This document shows positions 7,809 through 15,962 of a stretch of 64,000 nucleotides of DNA, piece after piece. The notes below the pieces were generated by a model. That model saw only the letters and a program-made list of their open reading frames with translations. It ran no database searches and was not told the DNA's origin. The DNA comes from Roseovarius sp. MMSF_3281. Lineage in GTDB: Bacteria > Pseudomonadota > Alphaproteobacteria > Rhodobacterales > Rhodobacteraceae. A program made the position numbers and the translations under genes. The number at the start of each line of letters is the position of its first letter. Position 1 is the first letter of the stretch. The stretch is from assembly GCF_030733685.1 (NCBI RefSeq), contig NZ_JASHIM010000021.1, positions 18,483 to 82,482 on the forward strand, read 5' to 3'.

Positions 7809-8279
7809 TCAGCTACCACCACCATACCCGTCGGCGTCGTTCTCGGGCTCCTGATAGACACCTTGCTCTTTCAGGCTGTCCACCACTTCCTTGGGCATGT
7901 AATCCTCGTCGTGCTTGGCCAGAATCTCGGTGGCCTGAAACACGCCATCGCGATAGCTGCCCATACCGACCATCCCCTGATTTTCTTCAAACAAATCAGG
8001 CAGAACACCGGTATAGGCCACGGGCACCGAGGCCCCGCCATCGGTCACGTTGAACCGGATGGTCTCGCCCTCACCGCGCACAAGGCTGCCGCCCTCGACC
8101 AAGCCGCCAATCCGGAAAACCTCGCTCGGTTCGGGCGGCTCGGCCATCACCTGACTGGGCGAGCGGAAAAAGTTGATCCCGTCCTTCATGGCATAGCCAA
8201 TCAGCGCCGTGGAAACCACCAAGGCCAGTGCCGCAAGCGCGATAATCTGAACCCGGCGTTTTTTCTTCAGCGATTTCAT
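7809..8279 (-). CDS. ccmE: cytochrome c maturation protein CcmE (heme chaperone)
   Basis: A 156-residue periplasmic heme chaperone with an N-terminal membrane anchor (residues 10-30). It receives heme from CcmC and hands it to CcmF. The heme-attachment motif ILAKHDEDYMP is present, with His123 as the covalent heme ligand and Tyr127 conserved. The OB-fold core (FRIGGLVEGGSLVRGE) is typical. The C-terminus ends in a Gly-rich tail. ATG 8279 follows GGAGCAAGG. It begins 18 bases after argC, so the two are probably co-transcribed; ccmF and ccmH are separated from it by the repeat and the lysis pair. Confidence 0.95.
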   Translation of the reverse strand: MKSLKKKRRVQIIALAALALVVSTALIGYAMKDGINFFRSPSQVMAEPPEPSEVFRIGGLVEGGSLVRGEGETIRFNVTDGGASVPVAYTGVLPDLFEENQGMVGMGSYRDGVFQATEILAKHDEDYMPKEVVDSLKEQGVYQEPENDADGYGGGS

Positions 8280-8297
8280 GGCCTTGCTCCGATCAGA

Positions 8298-9326
8298 TCA
8301 CGGGAATACCGGGGCCAGCATCAGACCTTCGGTTTCCTGAATATGTAGCATGAGGTTGGCGTTCTGCAATGCCTGCCCGCTGCTACCTTTTGTCAGGTTA
8401 TCCAAGGCGGCAACCACGATCGCCCGCCCGTCGATCCGGTCGGCCACCACGCCGATATGGCAAAAATTGCTGCCCCGCACGTGGCGGGTGCTGGGCACCT
8501 CGCCCATGGGCAGCACTTCGATAAAGGGCTCTGCATCATAAGCCGCGCTCAACGCCGCATGAATCGCCTCGGCCTCCCCGCTTACATAGCCCGTGGCCAG
8601 AATCCCCCGGTTCGCCGGGATCAGATGCGGCGTGAACTGGATTCTCACGTCCCGCTCGGCGATCTTGCTGAACTCCTGGTCAAACTCGCCCAGGTGCCGG
8701 TGGGTGCTGCCCACGGCATAGGCGTGATAACCCTCGCTCAACTCCGCGTGCAGCAGATTTTCCTTAAGCGACCGCCCCGCGCCGGACACCCCGCATTTCA
8801 GATCAAGGATGATATCCTCCAGCCCGATCACCCCGGCGGCGATCAAGGGCCGCAGGATATATTGCCCCGTGGCCGCGTTACAGCCCGTCCCGGCCACCAA
8901 GCGCGCCTCGCGGATCTCGTCGCGATAAAACTCGGTCAGGCCGTAAACCGCCTCTTTCTGCATCTCCACCGCCGAATGCGGGTTGCCATACCATTTTTCG
9001 TAATCCTCCGGATCACGCAGCCGGAAATCCGCACTCAGGTCCACGATCTTGAGGTCTTTCGGCAGCGCGCTGATCACCTCTTGGCTGGTCTTGTGCGGCA
9101 GCGCGCAAAAGCACAGGTCGATGCCGGAAAAATCAATCTCGTCGATTTTCACCAGATCGGGCAGCGTGAGGTGCCGCAAATGCGGAAACACCTGCGCCAT
9201 GCTCTGCCCCGCCTTCGAGTTTGCGCCAAGGGCGGCAATTTCCATCCCCGGATGGGTGGCAATCAGCCGGACAAGTTCGGCCCCGGTATACCCGCTGGCG
9301 CCCAGAATGGCGATCTGTTTGGTCAT
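8298..9326 (-). CDS. argC: N-acetyl-gamma-glutamyl-phosphate reductase
   Basis: A 342-residue cytoplasmic enzyme of arginine biosynthesis: NADPH-dependent reduction of N-acetylglutamyl 5-phosphate to the semialdehyde. The N-terminal Rossmann motif is [15 protein letters not shown] (residues 7-21). The catalytic cysteine is Cys149 in [11 protein letters not shown] and the family region [12 protein letters not shown] follows. This is the long (type 1) ArgC form. The ATG follows GGAAGGGA at good spacing. The 116-base gap upstream (to murI) holds the GTAC array described separately. Confidence 0.96.
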   Translation of the reverse strand: MTKQIAILGASGYTGAELVRLIATHPGMEIAALGANSKAGQSMAQVFPHLRHLTLPDLVKIDEIDFSGIDLCFCALPHKTSQEVISALPKDLKIVDLSADFRLRDPEDYEKWYGNPHSAVEMQKEAVYGLTEFYRDEIREARLVAGTGCNAATGQYILRPLIAAGVIGLEDIILDLKCGVSGAGRSLKENLLHAELSEGYHAYAVGSTHRHLGEFDQEFSKIAERDVRIQFTPHLIPANRGILATGYVSGEAEAIHAALSAAYDAEPFIEVLPMGEVPSTRHVRGSNFCHIGVVADRIDGRAIVVAALDNLTKGSSGQALQNANLMLHIQETEGLMLAPVFP

Positions 9327-9356
9327 GTCTTATCCCTTCCGAATGTCGGGAATTAC

Positions 9357-9432
9357 GTACAAGTTGTACGTTGCTTTGGAAAGAGCGGCCGATTTCCGTA
9401 CAAAACTCGCGTACAAAACGTACAAACTGTAC
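9357..9432. repeat. GTAC array with 9-bp phasing upstream of argC
   Basis: Six GTAC tetramers start at 9357, 9366, 9398, 9411, 9420 and 9429, so four neighbouring pairs are 9 or 13 bp apart. Three consecutive 9-mers read GTACAAAAC, GTACAAACT, GTACAAAAC; the first pair forms the inverted repeat GTACAAGTTGTAC. The array lies in the argC 5' region (argC starts at 9326, minus). It resembles iterated binding sites. A second array with the same first two intervals (9 and 32) lies at 45051-45126. Confidence 0.6.
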
Positions 9433-9442
9433 AAAACGTCGC

Positions 9443-10255
9443 TCAGGCTTGCTCAAAGGTGATTTCCCGTCGCAAAAACTGCGTCGCGCGTGCCGACACC
9501 CGCTTGGGGTCGCCCGTTGTCAGGAACTGTTTCGCCGCCCCCTCGCCCAGCATCTCGGGCCGCCGCGTCAGGTAATCGGCAAGGCTTTCGGCCACCAGAT
9601 TGGGTTGCGAATAAACCTCTACATCAGGCCCAAGCGCGTCCTGAAAAATGTTTTGCATCAAGGGGTAATGGGTACATCCAAGGATCGCCGCCTGCGGATC
9701 GGGCATCTTGCGCTTGAGGGCATCCACATGGCTGCGCACCAGTGCTTCGGCCAAAATCATGTCGCCCTCCTCGATGGCATCCACCACCCCGCCACAGCTT
9801 TGCGCCTCCACATCCACACCGATCGCGCGGAACGCCAGTTCCCGCTGAAACGCCCGGCTGCTCACCGTGGCCGGCGTGGCAAATAGGGCAACATGCTTGA
9901 CCTGCACCTCGCGCGGCGGGGAATTGTCACCCCACTCACGCTCGGTAAGTGCTTCAATCAACGGCACAAAAACGCCCAGCACCCGTTTGTCGCGTGGCAC
10001 CCAGGATTCCTGCATCCGGCGCAACGCGGCGGCACTGGCGGTATTGCAGGCCAGGATCACCAGGTCACAACCCGCGGCCCAAAGCCGCTCAACCCCGCGG
10101 GTTGTCAATTCGTAAACATCATCCGCATCCCGCACCCCGTAAGGCGCATGCGCATTGTCGCCAAGGTAAACGAAGGGCACCTCCGGCAGGCGTTTTTCAA
10201 CCGCGTCCAGAACGGTCAACCCCCCGAGACCACTATCAAAAATGCCAACTGCCAT
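9443..10255 (-). CDS. murI: glutamate racemase
   Basis: A 270-residue cytoplasmic racemase converting L- to D-glutamate for peptidoglycan. The signature [10 protein letters not shown] lies at residues 6-15 and [11 protein letters not shown] at 30-40. The two catalytic cysteines are Cys70 (LACNTASA) and Cys194 (LGCTHYPL). Length is normal for the family. It is followed by argC on the same strand after a 116-base gap and preceded by the acyltransferase gene after 30 bases, so it probably belongs to a loose operon with those genes. Confidence 0.96.
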   Translation of the reverse strand: MAVGIFDSGLGGLTVLDAVEKRLPEVPFVYLGDNAHAPYGVRDADDVYELTTRGVERLWAAGCDLVILACNTASAAALRRMQESWVPRDKRVLGVFVPLIEALTEREWGDNSPPREVQVKHVALFATPATVSSRAFQRELAFRAIGVDVEAQSCGGVVDAIEEGDMILAEALVRSHVDALKRKMPDPQAAILGCTHYPLMQNIFQDALGPDVEVYSQPNLVAESLADYLTRRPEMLGEGAAKQFLTTGDPKRVSARATQFLRREITFEQA

Positions 10256-10285
10256 GATGTCCCCGCCCCGCCCGGCGGGACGCCC

Positions 10286-11149
10286 TTATTCGAATTCGAA
10301 CCCGATCGATGCCGGATCAATCGGCCTTGGGGAAAGCTCATACGTCTTACGCCGCAGAAAGGCCATGAGCGATTTCGTATCACCCTTGTAAGCCTCCAGT
10401 TCCGCGCGGCCAACCGGCTCGCCCACCGCAATCCCCACCGAGCTATCAACCCGCTTGCCGAACTCCTTGATCAAAAGGCCCATGCGAAGGGTGTAATGCA
10501 AATGACTGGCGATCTGGAACAAGCGGCTTGTGTGACCGTCGAAGAAAACAGGCACCACCGTCGCGTTCGACTTCGCAATCATCCGCGCCGTGAACCCACG
10601 CCACCCCGGATCCAACGGCTGTGCAAAGGGCTTGGCCGCCGTGCTGACCGTGCCGCCCGGGAAAATTCCGATGGCTCCACCACCGTTCAGGTAGTCCAGC
10701 GATGTCTTGCGGGTGCGCAAATTAAGCTGCACGGCCTCTTTGGTTTCATCGAAACTGATGGGCAGGATGATCTTGTTCAGGTCTTCGGCCTTGCGAAACA
10801 CCTGATGGGCCAGAATGCGGAAGTCCCCCCGCGTCTGGCTCAGGATATGGCCCATCATCAAACCGTCCAGAATGCCGTAAGGATGGTTGGCAATCAGGAT
10901 CAGCGGCCCTTCCCGCGGGATATTGGCAAGGCTACCGCGCACCACGTCCAGCGAAAGACCGTAGCGCGCGACCATGACCTCCCAGAAATCCCGCCCCTCG
11001 GCGACGTCGCGCTCGTATCCCTTGGCGCGTTTGATCAGGCCGATACGCCCCGTAAGATTTTCCATCGTACGGATCATCGCCCGACCGCCCTTTGTCTGGG
11101 CCGAGTATGAATAGCTTATGTCGCGCGCGATCTGGCGTTCCTGACGCAT
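10286..11149 (-). CDS. lysophospholipid acyltransferase family protein (PlsC-like)
   Basis: A 287-residue glycerolipid acyltransferase. The catalytic box is a variant NHPYGILDG (about residue 88), matching the NHPxGxxDG form of the HX4D motif. The acyl-acceptor motif appears as IGIFPGGTVS, the usual place of FPEGT. The family acylates lysophospholipids or, in the OlsA branch, lyso-ornithine lipids; the substrate cannot be assigned. There is no clear signal peptide or long helix, so it is probably a peripheral inner-membrane enzyme. The start at 11149 has GGGA 8 bases upstream; MIRTMENLTG (residue 25) is an alternative. It lies between IOR and murI on the same strand. Confidence 0.85.
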   Translation of the reverse strand: MRQERQIARDISYSYSAQTKGGRAMIRTMENLTGRIGLIKRAKGYERDVAEGRDFWEVMVARYGLSLDVVRGSLANIPREGPLILIANHPYGILDGLMMGHILSQTRGDFRILAHQVFRKAEDLNKIILPISFDETKEAVQLNLRTRKTSLDYLNGGGAIGIFPGGTVSTAAKPFAQPLDPGWRGFTARMIAKSNATVVPVFFDGHTSRLFQIASHLHYTLRMGLLIKEFGKRVDSSVGIAVGEPVGRAELEAYKGDTKSLMAFLRRKTYELSPRPIDPASIGFEFE

Positions 11150-11228
11150 GGTCGACTTCCCGTTCGATTCGCCTGTGTCATAGGGGTATGCGACGGTTGT
11201 GACCAGTTCGCGTTACGGTTTCATGACA

Positions 11229-14200
11229 TTACTGCGCCGCCTGCGCCACGGGTGTTCCGCCGGCCCGGACAAGTGACAAAAGTTCCTCGCGCCGTTTCGC
11301 GGCCTTGGCTTCATTGGCCTGTTTCACGGGGCCGAAACCGCGGATTTGCAAGGGCAACTCCGCCAAGGCGATGATCGCCTCGCGGGTGCCTGCATCCAGC
11401 TTGGGCAGCACCTCAGCCATATCGCGTTCGTACTGCTTGATCAGGGCGCGCTCCATCTTGCGCTCAGCGGTATAGCCGAAAGGATCAAATGGCGTGCCAC
11501 GCAGGCGCTTGAGCTTCGCAAGGCCCCGCATGGGCCGCTCCAACCACGGCCCGAACTCTCGTTTCACGGGCCGCCCGTCGGCCCCCGTCTTGGCCAAAAG
11601 CGGCGGCGCAAGGTGGAATGTCATTTTGAAATCACCCGCGAACGTCCCCTTGGCCTTGTCCCGGCTCGACAGCAGCAAGCGGGCCACCTCGTATTCGTCC
11701 TTGTAGGCCAAAAGCTTGTGATAGCCTTTCGCAACCGCCTCGCGCAGGTCGCCGTCTTCGATCCCGTCCACAAGTTTGCGATAACGTTTGGCCAAGCCCT
11801 TGCCCTGATAGTCCACCAGGTGGTCGGCCCGAAAGGCGATCTTTTCCTCAAGACTCTTGGGTTTTTCCACCACGTTCAGCACCAGCAGCTTTTCGGCCTC
11901 GTCCGGCGCATGCGCCGCCCAACGGCCGATTTCGAAGGCGCGCAGGTTGCGTTGTACCGCGGCGCCATTCAACTCGATGGCCTGCTTGATCGCATCATAG
12001 CGCACCGGGATAAGCCCCCGCTGCCACGCCGCGCCAAAGATCATCATGTTCGAAAAGATCGAGTCGCCCATGGTCACGCGCGCCAGCTCCGAGGCATCGA
12101 CCAGTTGCAGCCCGTCCTTCAACCGCGCCTCAAGCGCAAGGCTCAGACGATCGGCAGGCAGGTGAAATTCCGGGTCACGGGTGAAATCGCCGGTCACGAT
12201 CTCATGGCTGTTCACAACCCCTCCGGTGCGCCCCTCTTTCATCAAGCCGATGGTCTTGGCCCCGGCGCTGACCACCAGATCACCGCCGATCAGCGTGTCG
12301 CATTCCCCGGTGGCCACGCGGATCGCGCTGATATCATCGGGCGAATTGGCAATACGGCAATGGATATGCACCGCGCCGCCCTTCTGGGCCAAACCGGCCA
12401 TTTCCATCATGCCCGCGCCCATCCCGTCGATCTGTGCAGCCTGGGCCAGTACAGCACCGATGGTCACAACACCTGTGCCGCCAACCCCGGTGATCACCAC
12501 GTTATGGGTGCCGTCGATGCTTGGCAGCTTGGGTTCTGGCATCTCGGGCAGTTCCAGCGATGCGGTTTCCTCCTTGCGCAGTTCCGCGCCCTCAAGGGTC
12601 ACGAAACTGGGGCAAAACCCTTTCAGACAACTGAAATCCTTGTTGCAGGCCGATTGGTCAATCTCGCGCTTGCGGCCCAGTTCGGTTTCCACCGGGCTGA
12701 TCGCCACGCAGTTGGATTGCACCCCGCAATCGCCGCAGCCTTCGCAGACATCGGTATTGATAAAGACCCGCTTATCGGGGTCCGGGAAGGTGCCGCGCTT
12801 GCGGCGGCGGCGTTTTTCGGCGGCGCAGGTCTGGATGTAAACGATGGCGGAAACACCTTCGATGTCGGCAAAGCGCTTTTGCACCTCCATCAACTCGGCC
12901 CGCTCGTGAATATCAACGCCCTTGGGGAAAGCGTTCAAATCCACGTCTTCCTTCTCGTCATACACAACCGAGACATGCTTGACCCCCATGGCGCGAAGCT
13001 CCGCCACGATCTGCGGCGCGCTCAGGCCGCCATCATTGGGCTGGCCGCCGGTCATGGCCACGGCATCGTTATACAGGATCTTGTAGGTAATGTTGGTTCC
13101 CGCCGCCAAAGCCGCGCGGATGGCCTGCACGCCGGAGTGGTTGTAGGTGCCGTCGCCTAGGTTCTGGAACACATGTTTGCGCTTGGAAAACGGCGCCTCG
13201 CCGATCCAGTTGGCCCCCTCGCCACCCATATGGGTAAAGCCGGTGGTCTCACGGTCCATCCACTGCACCATGTAATGGCAGCCGATCCCGGCATAGGCAC
13301 GCGAGCCTTCGGGCAATTTGGTTGAGCTGTTGTGCGGACAGCCCGCACAGAAATAGGGCAAGCGCGCCGCGATCTCCTCGGCGTTGTCCCCGGCGCGCGC
13401 CTCGGCCAGGGCAGACAGCCCCGCCTTGACGGAATCCGTGCCGCGCCCCTCTTCGATCAGGATTTCACCCAGCTTTTCGGCAATCCATATCGGGTCAAGC
13501 GCGCCACGTGTCGGGAACAATTCCGGCCCGTGCATGGACCCGGCCCCGCCGCCCTTGTGCCAGCCGTATACGCGGCGGCCCCGGCGATCATCGAAAATCG
13601 CCTCCTTGATCTGTACCTCGATCAGCTTGCGCTTTTCTTCCACCACGACGATCAGGTCCAAACCCTCGGCCCAATCGTGGAACCCCTTCATATCCAGCGG
13701 GAAAACCTGCCCCACCTTGTAGGTGGTGATACCAAGCCGCTCGGCCTCCTGCGCATCAATCCCCAGAAGGCTCAGCGCATGTTCCAGATCAAGCCAGTTC
13801 TTGCCGGCGGCCACGAAACCGATCTTCGCCCCGGGTTTGCCCCAAACCCGTTTGTCCATCTTGTTGGCATGCGAAAACGCCTCGGCGGCGAAGCGCTTGT
13901 AATCAATCATCCGCGCCTCTTGCGCGTGGGGCGTGTCGCCCAAGCGGATGTTCAGGCCCCCTTCGGGCATATCGAAATCAGGCGTGACAATTTGCATCCG
14001 GTCAATACGCCCGTCGATCACCGCCGTCGCCTCAACCGTGTCCTTCATGGTTTTCAGGCCCACCCAAAGCCCGGAAAACCGGCTGAGTGCGTAACCGTAA
14101 ATGCCGTAATCAATCACTTCCTGTACGCCCGCGGGGCTAACCACGGGCATATAGGCATCCACCATGGCCCATTCGCTTTGGTGCAATACGGTCGAGGATT

Positions 14201-14651
14201 CGCCGGTGTGATCATCGCCCATGGCCATGATGACGCCGCCATGCGGCGACGTGCCCGCCATATTGGCATGCCGCATCACATCGCCCGTCCGGTCCACGCC
14301 CGGCCCCTTGCCGTACCAAAGGCCAAAAACCCCGTCGTACTTGCCTTCGCCGCGCAATTCGGCCTGCTGAGAGCCCCACAGCGCCGTGGCGGCCAGATCT
14401 TCGTTGAGGCCTTCTTCGAAGGTGACATTCGCCTCGGCCAAGGGCTTGGCGGCGCGGTTCATCTGCATATCGACCGCCCCCAAGGGCGAACCGCGATACC
14501 CCGTCACATAGCCTGCCGTGGTCACCCCCGCCGCGCGATCGCGCGCCGCCTGCGTCAACATCAGCCGCACAAGCGCCTGCGTCCCATTCAGCAATACCGG
14601 CGATTTTTCCAGATCGAAGCGGTCGTTCAGCGTCACGGTCTGCTTGGTCAT
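11229..14651 (-). CDS. indolepyruvate ferredoxin oxidoreductase family protein (fused alpha/beta)
   Basis: An 1140-residue fused 2-oxoacid:acceptor oxidoreductase that decarboxylates aryl or branched-chain 2-oxoacids to acyl-CoA using TPP and iron-sulfur clusters. The TPP-binding region carries GIGCHYMVQWM, GGEGANWIGEAPF and YNDAVAMTGGQPNDGG (about residues 460-560). A cysteine cluster follows (CEGCGDCGVQSNC, then CNKDFSCLKGFC, about 645-685). The C-terminal gamma-type domain opens with GVGGTGVVTIGAVLAQA (about 725). The fused form is common in aerobic alphaproteobacteria for aromatic amino acid catabolism. The ATG follows GGGAGG. It is divergent from the LysR gene over a 171-bp region with two inverted repeats, suggesting control by that regulator. 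Confidence 0.9.
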   Translation of the reverse strand: MTKQTVTLNDRFDLEKSPVLLNGTQALVRLMLTQAARDRAAGVTTAGYVTGYRGSPLGAVDMQMNRAAKPLAEANVTFEEGLNEDLAATALWGSQQAELRGEGKYDGVFGLWYGKGPGVDRTGDVMRHANMAGTSPHGGVIMAMGDDHTGESSTVLHQSEWAMVDAYMPVVSPAGVQEVIDYGIYGYALSRFSGLWVGLKTMKDTVEATAVIDGRIDRMQIVTPDFDMPEGGLNIRLGDTPHAQEARMIDYKRFAAEAFSHANKMDKRVWGKPGAKIGFVAAGKNWLDLEHALSLLGIDAQEAERLGITTYKVGQVFPLDMKGFHDWAEGLDLIVVVEEKRKLIEVQIKEAIFDDRRGRRVYGWHKGGGAGSMHGPELFPTRGALDPIWIAEKLGEILIEEGRGTDSVKAGLSALAEARAGDNAEEIAARLPYFCAGCPHNSSTKLPEGSRAYAGIGCHYMVQWMDRETTGFTHMGGEGANWIGEAPFSKRKHVFQNLGDGTYNHSGVQAIRAALAAGTNITYKILYNDAVAMTGGQPNDGGLSAPQIVAELRAMGVKHVSVVYDEKEDVDLNAFPKGVDIHERAELMEVQKRFADIEGVSAIVYIQTCAAEKRRRRKRGTFPDPDKRVFINTDVCEGCGDCGVQSNCVAISPVETELGRKREIDQSACNKDFSCLKGFCPSFVTLEGAELRKEETASLELPEMPEPKLPSIDGTHNVVITGVGGTGVVTIGAVLAQAAQIDGMGAGMMEMAGLAQKGGAVHIHCRIANSPDDISAIRVATGECDTLIGGDLVVSAGAKTIGLMKEGRTGGVVNSHEIVTGDFTRDPEFHLPADRLSLALEARLKDGLQLVDASELARVTMGDSIFSNMMIFGAAWQRGLIPVRYDAIKQAIELNGAAVQRNLRAFEIGRWAAHAPDEAEKLLVLNVVEKPKSLEEKIAFRADHLVDYQGKGLAKRYRKLVDGIEDGDLREAVAKGYHKLLAYKDEYEVARLLLSSRDKAKGTFAGDFKMTFHLAPPLLAKTGADGRPVKREFGPWLERPMRGLAKLKRLRGTPFDPFGYTAERKMERALIKQYERDMAEVLPKLDAGTREAIIALAELPLQIRGFGPVKQANEAKAAKRREELLSLVRAGGTPVAQAAQ

Positions 14652-14700
14652 TCCTGGCCTCCCTTCGGCGTATCCACCTTGTATAAATATAGGGCAATAT

Positions 14701-14721
14701 TAGGTCATAATTAGTGACCTA
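14701..14721. promoter_or_regulatory. inverted repeat in the IOR/LysR divergent promoter region
   Basis: TAGGTCA (14701-14707) and TGACCTA (14715-14721) are perfect 7-bp arms around a 7-base spacer. A symmetric site in a divergent region next to a lysR gene is where a LysR-family operator is expected. It lies 50 bp upstream of the IOR start and 100 bp upstream of the lysR start. Confidence 0.55.
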
Positions 14722-14747
14722 CCAAGCACATTTTCCAAATAAACAGA

Positions 14748-14768
14748 TTCCAAGCCTGTGAATTGGAA
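14748..14768. promoter_or_regulatory. second 21-bp inverted repeat in the IOR/LysR promoter region
   Basis: TTCCAA (14748-14753) and TTGGAA (14763-14768) are 6-bp arms around a 9-base spacer, with the same 21-bp total span as the site at 14701. It lies 55 bp before the lysR ATG, a suitable place for autoregulation. Confidence 0.4.
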
Positions 14769-14822
14769 ACACTTTTCTGGTATTGCAGCTCCAACCCGAA
14801 TTGAGAGTCGAAAGTTACCATC

Positions 14823-15728
14823 ATGGATTGGGACAAACTCAGAATATTTCACGCCGTCGCCGATGCCGGAAGTCTAACACATGCCGGTGATCAGCTTCAT
14901 CTTTCGCAATCCGCCGTCTCGCGGCAGGTGCGCGGACTCGAAGAATCACTCAATGCCACGCTTTTTCACCGTCATGCACGGGGCCTGATTCTCACCGAAC
15001 AGGGTGAACTTCTGTTCGATGCGACCCGCGCCATGATGAAGCGCCTCGATGCCGCCACCGCCCGCATCCGCGACAGCGAAGAAGAGGTATTCGGAGAATT
15101 GCGCGTGACCACGACCATTGGGTTCGGCACGCTTTGGCTGGCCCCGCGCCTGCCGCAACTTTATGCACAACACCCCGACCTCAAGATCGACCTGATGTTG
15201 GAAGAAAAGGTGCTCGACCTGCCCATGCGCGAGGCCGATGTCGCCATTCGCATGAAAGAGCCAAGCCAAGCCGACTTGATCCGCAAACGCCTGATGAGCG
15301 TGCATATGTGCCTTTTTGCCTCGCGGCAATATTTGGAAACGCACGGTATGCCCGAAAATGCCGATGAACTGCACGCCCATCGCCTGATTTGCCAAAACCC
15401 GCGTTCGGCTCAGGTGGGTGCGGGCGCTACCCTGGTCAATGAACTGATGACCTACGACGTGCCATCGCTTTTGACGGTGAACAACTATTTCGGTGTCTTG
15501 CAGGGCGTGCTGCACAATCTTGGAATCGGCGTTCTCCCCGATTACCTGGCGCGCGACTTCCCCGACCTGGTTCGTGTCATCCCCGACGTTCAATCCAGCG
15601 AAGTGCCGGTGTTCCTCGCCTACCCCGAGGAATTGCGCCAGTCCAAACGTATCGCCGCCTTCCGCGATTTTGTCCAGAAAGAGATATTTGCCTACCGAAA
15701 AAAGATGAAAGAACAGGCAGTTAGCTAA
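14823..15728 (+). CDS. LysR-family transcriptional regulator
   Basis: A 301-residue LysR regulator. The winged helix-turn-helix occupies residues 1-60 (MDWDKLRIFHAVADAGSLTH, then LHLSQSAVSRQVRGLEE), and the C-terminal substrate-binding domain begins near residue 90 (GELRVTTTIGFGTLWLAPRL). It is divergent from the fused indolepyruvate oxidoreductase, so that enzyme is the likeliest target and a 2-oxoacid-related molecule a plausible effector, but nothing in the sequence names the ligand. Two inverted repeats in the shared promoter region are candidate operators. The gene is followed by the candidate small RNA and its terminator. Confidence 0.92.
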   Translation: MDWDKLRIFHAVADAGSLTHAGDQLHLSQSAVSRQVRGLEESLNATLFHRHARGLILTEQGELLFDATRAMMKRLDAATARIRDSEEEVFGELRVTTTIGFGTLWLAPRLPQLYAQHPDLKIDLMLEEKVLDLPMREADVAIRMKEPSQADLIRKRLMSVHMCLFASRQYLETHGMPENADELHAHRLICQNPRSAQVGAGATLVNELMTYDVPSLLTVNNYFGVLQGVLHNLGIGVLPDYLARDFPDLVRVIPDVQSSEVPVFLAYPEELRQSKRIAAFRDFVQKEIFAYRKKMKEQAVS

Positions 15729-15802
15729 GCTATTCATCACATGCGGGTTTGGTTATGCATAGGGCGCATAACGGCCATGCTGCACCTGCGGCATCTTGGC
15801 CC

Positions 15803-15831
15803 TTGATCGACTCCCTCAAACTGCCTAATTC
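15803..15831 (+). promoter_or_regulatory. sigma70-like promoter of the candidate small RNA
   Basis: TTGATC (15803-15808) and TAATTC (15826-15831) are separated by exactly 17 bases. Transcription would start about 7 bases later, at the foot of the first RNA hairpin (15838). It lies 75 bases past the lysR stop codon. Confidence 0.5.
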
Positions 15832-15837
15832 GCAGTC

Positions 15838-15911
15838 ATGACGATGACATCACGTCATCATCATACCTCCCTGTTGGACTATGGCCGAGCTTAGTGCTCG
15901 GCCTTTTTTTT
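15838..15911 (+). ncRNA. candidate trans-acting small RNA, about 74 nt
   Basis: Three parts in order. First, a 5' hairpin: 15838-15848 against 15854-15864, 10 of 11 pairs, loop ATCAC. Second, an unpaired stretch 15865-15882 containing CCTCCCTGTTGG, whose CCUCC can pair with ribosome binding sites. Third, a terminator hairpin: GGCCGAGC (15883-15890), loop TTAGT, GCTCGGCC (15896-15903) and eight T. A promoter-like sequence with 17-base spacing ends 6 bases before the first hairpin. No credible open frame exists. The alternative is a plain terminator for lysR, but a promoter, an upstream stem and an exposed C-rich loop argue for a separate RNA. I cannot name a known family. Confidence 0.6.
15883..15911 (+). 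terminator. strong intrinsic terminator
   Basis: An 8-bp perfect GC-rich stem, 5-base loop and eight T residues. It ends the candidate small RNA and would also stop lysR read-through before the convergent peptidase gene. Confidence 0.85.
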
Positions 15912-15962
15912 GGGCAAATGCCGGGTTCTGTTCCCAAGACGCCCGTTTCATGTGCAAATGGC

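Noticed and set aside
9357..9432. GTAC array as a CRISPR
   Set aside because: Units are 9 bp without spacers of constant length and no cas genes are present.
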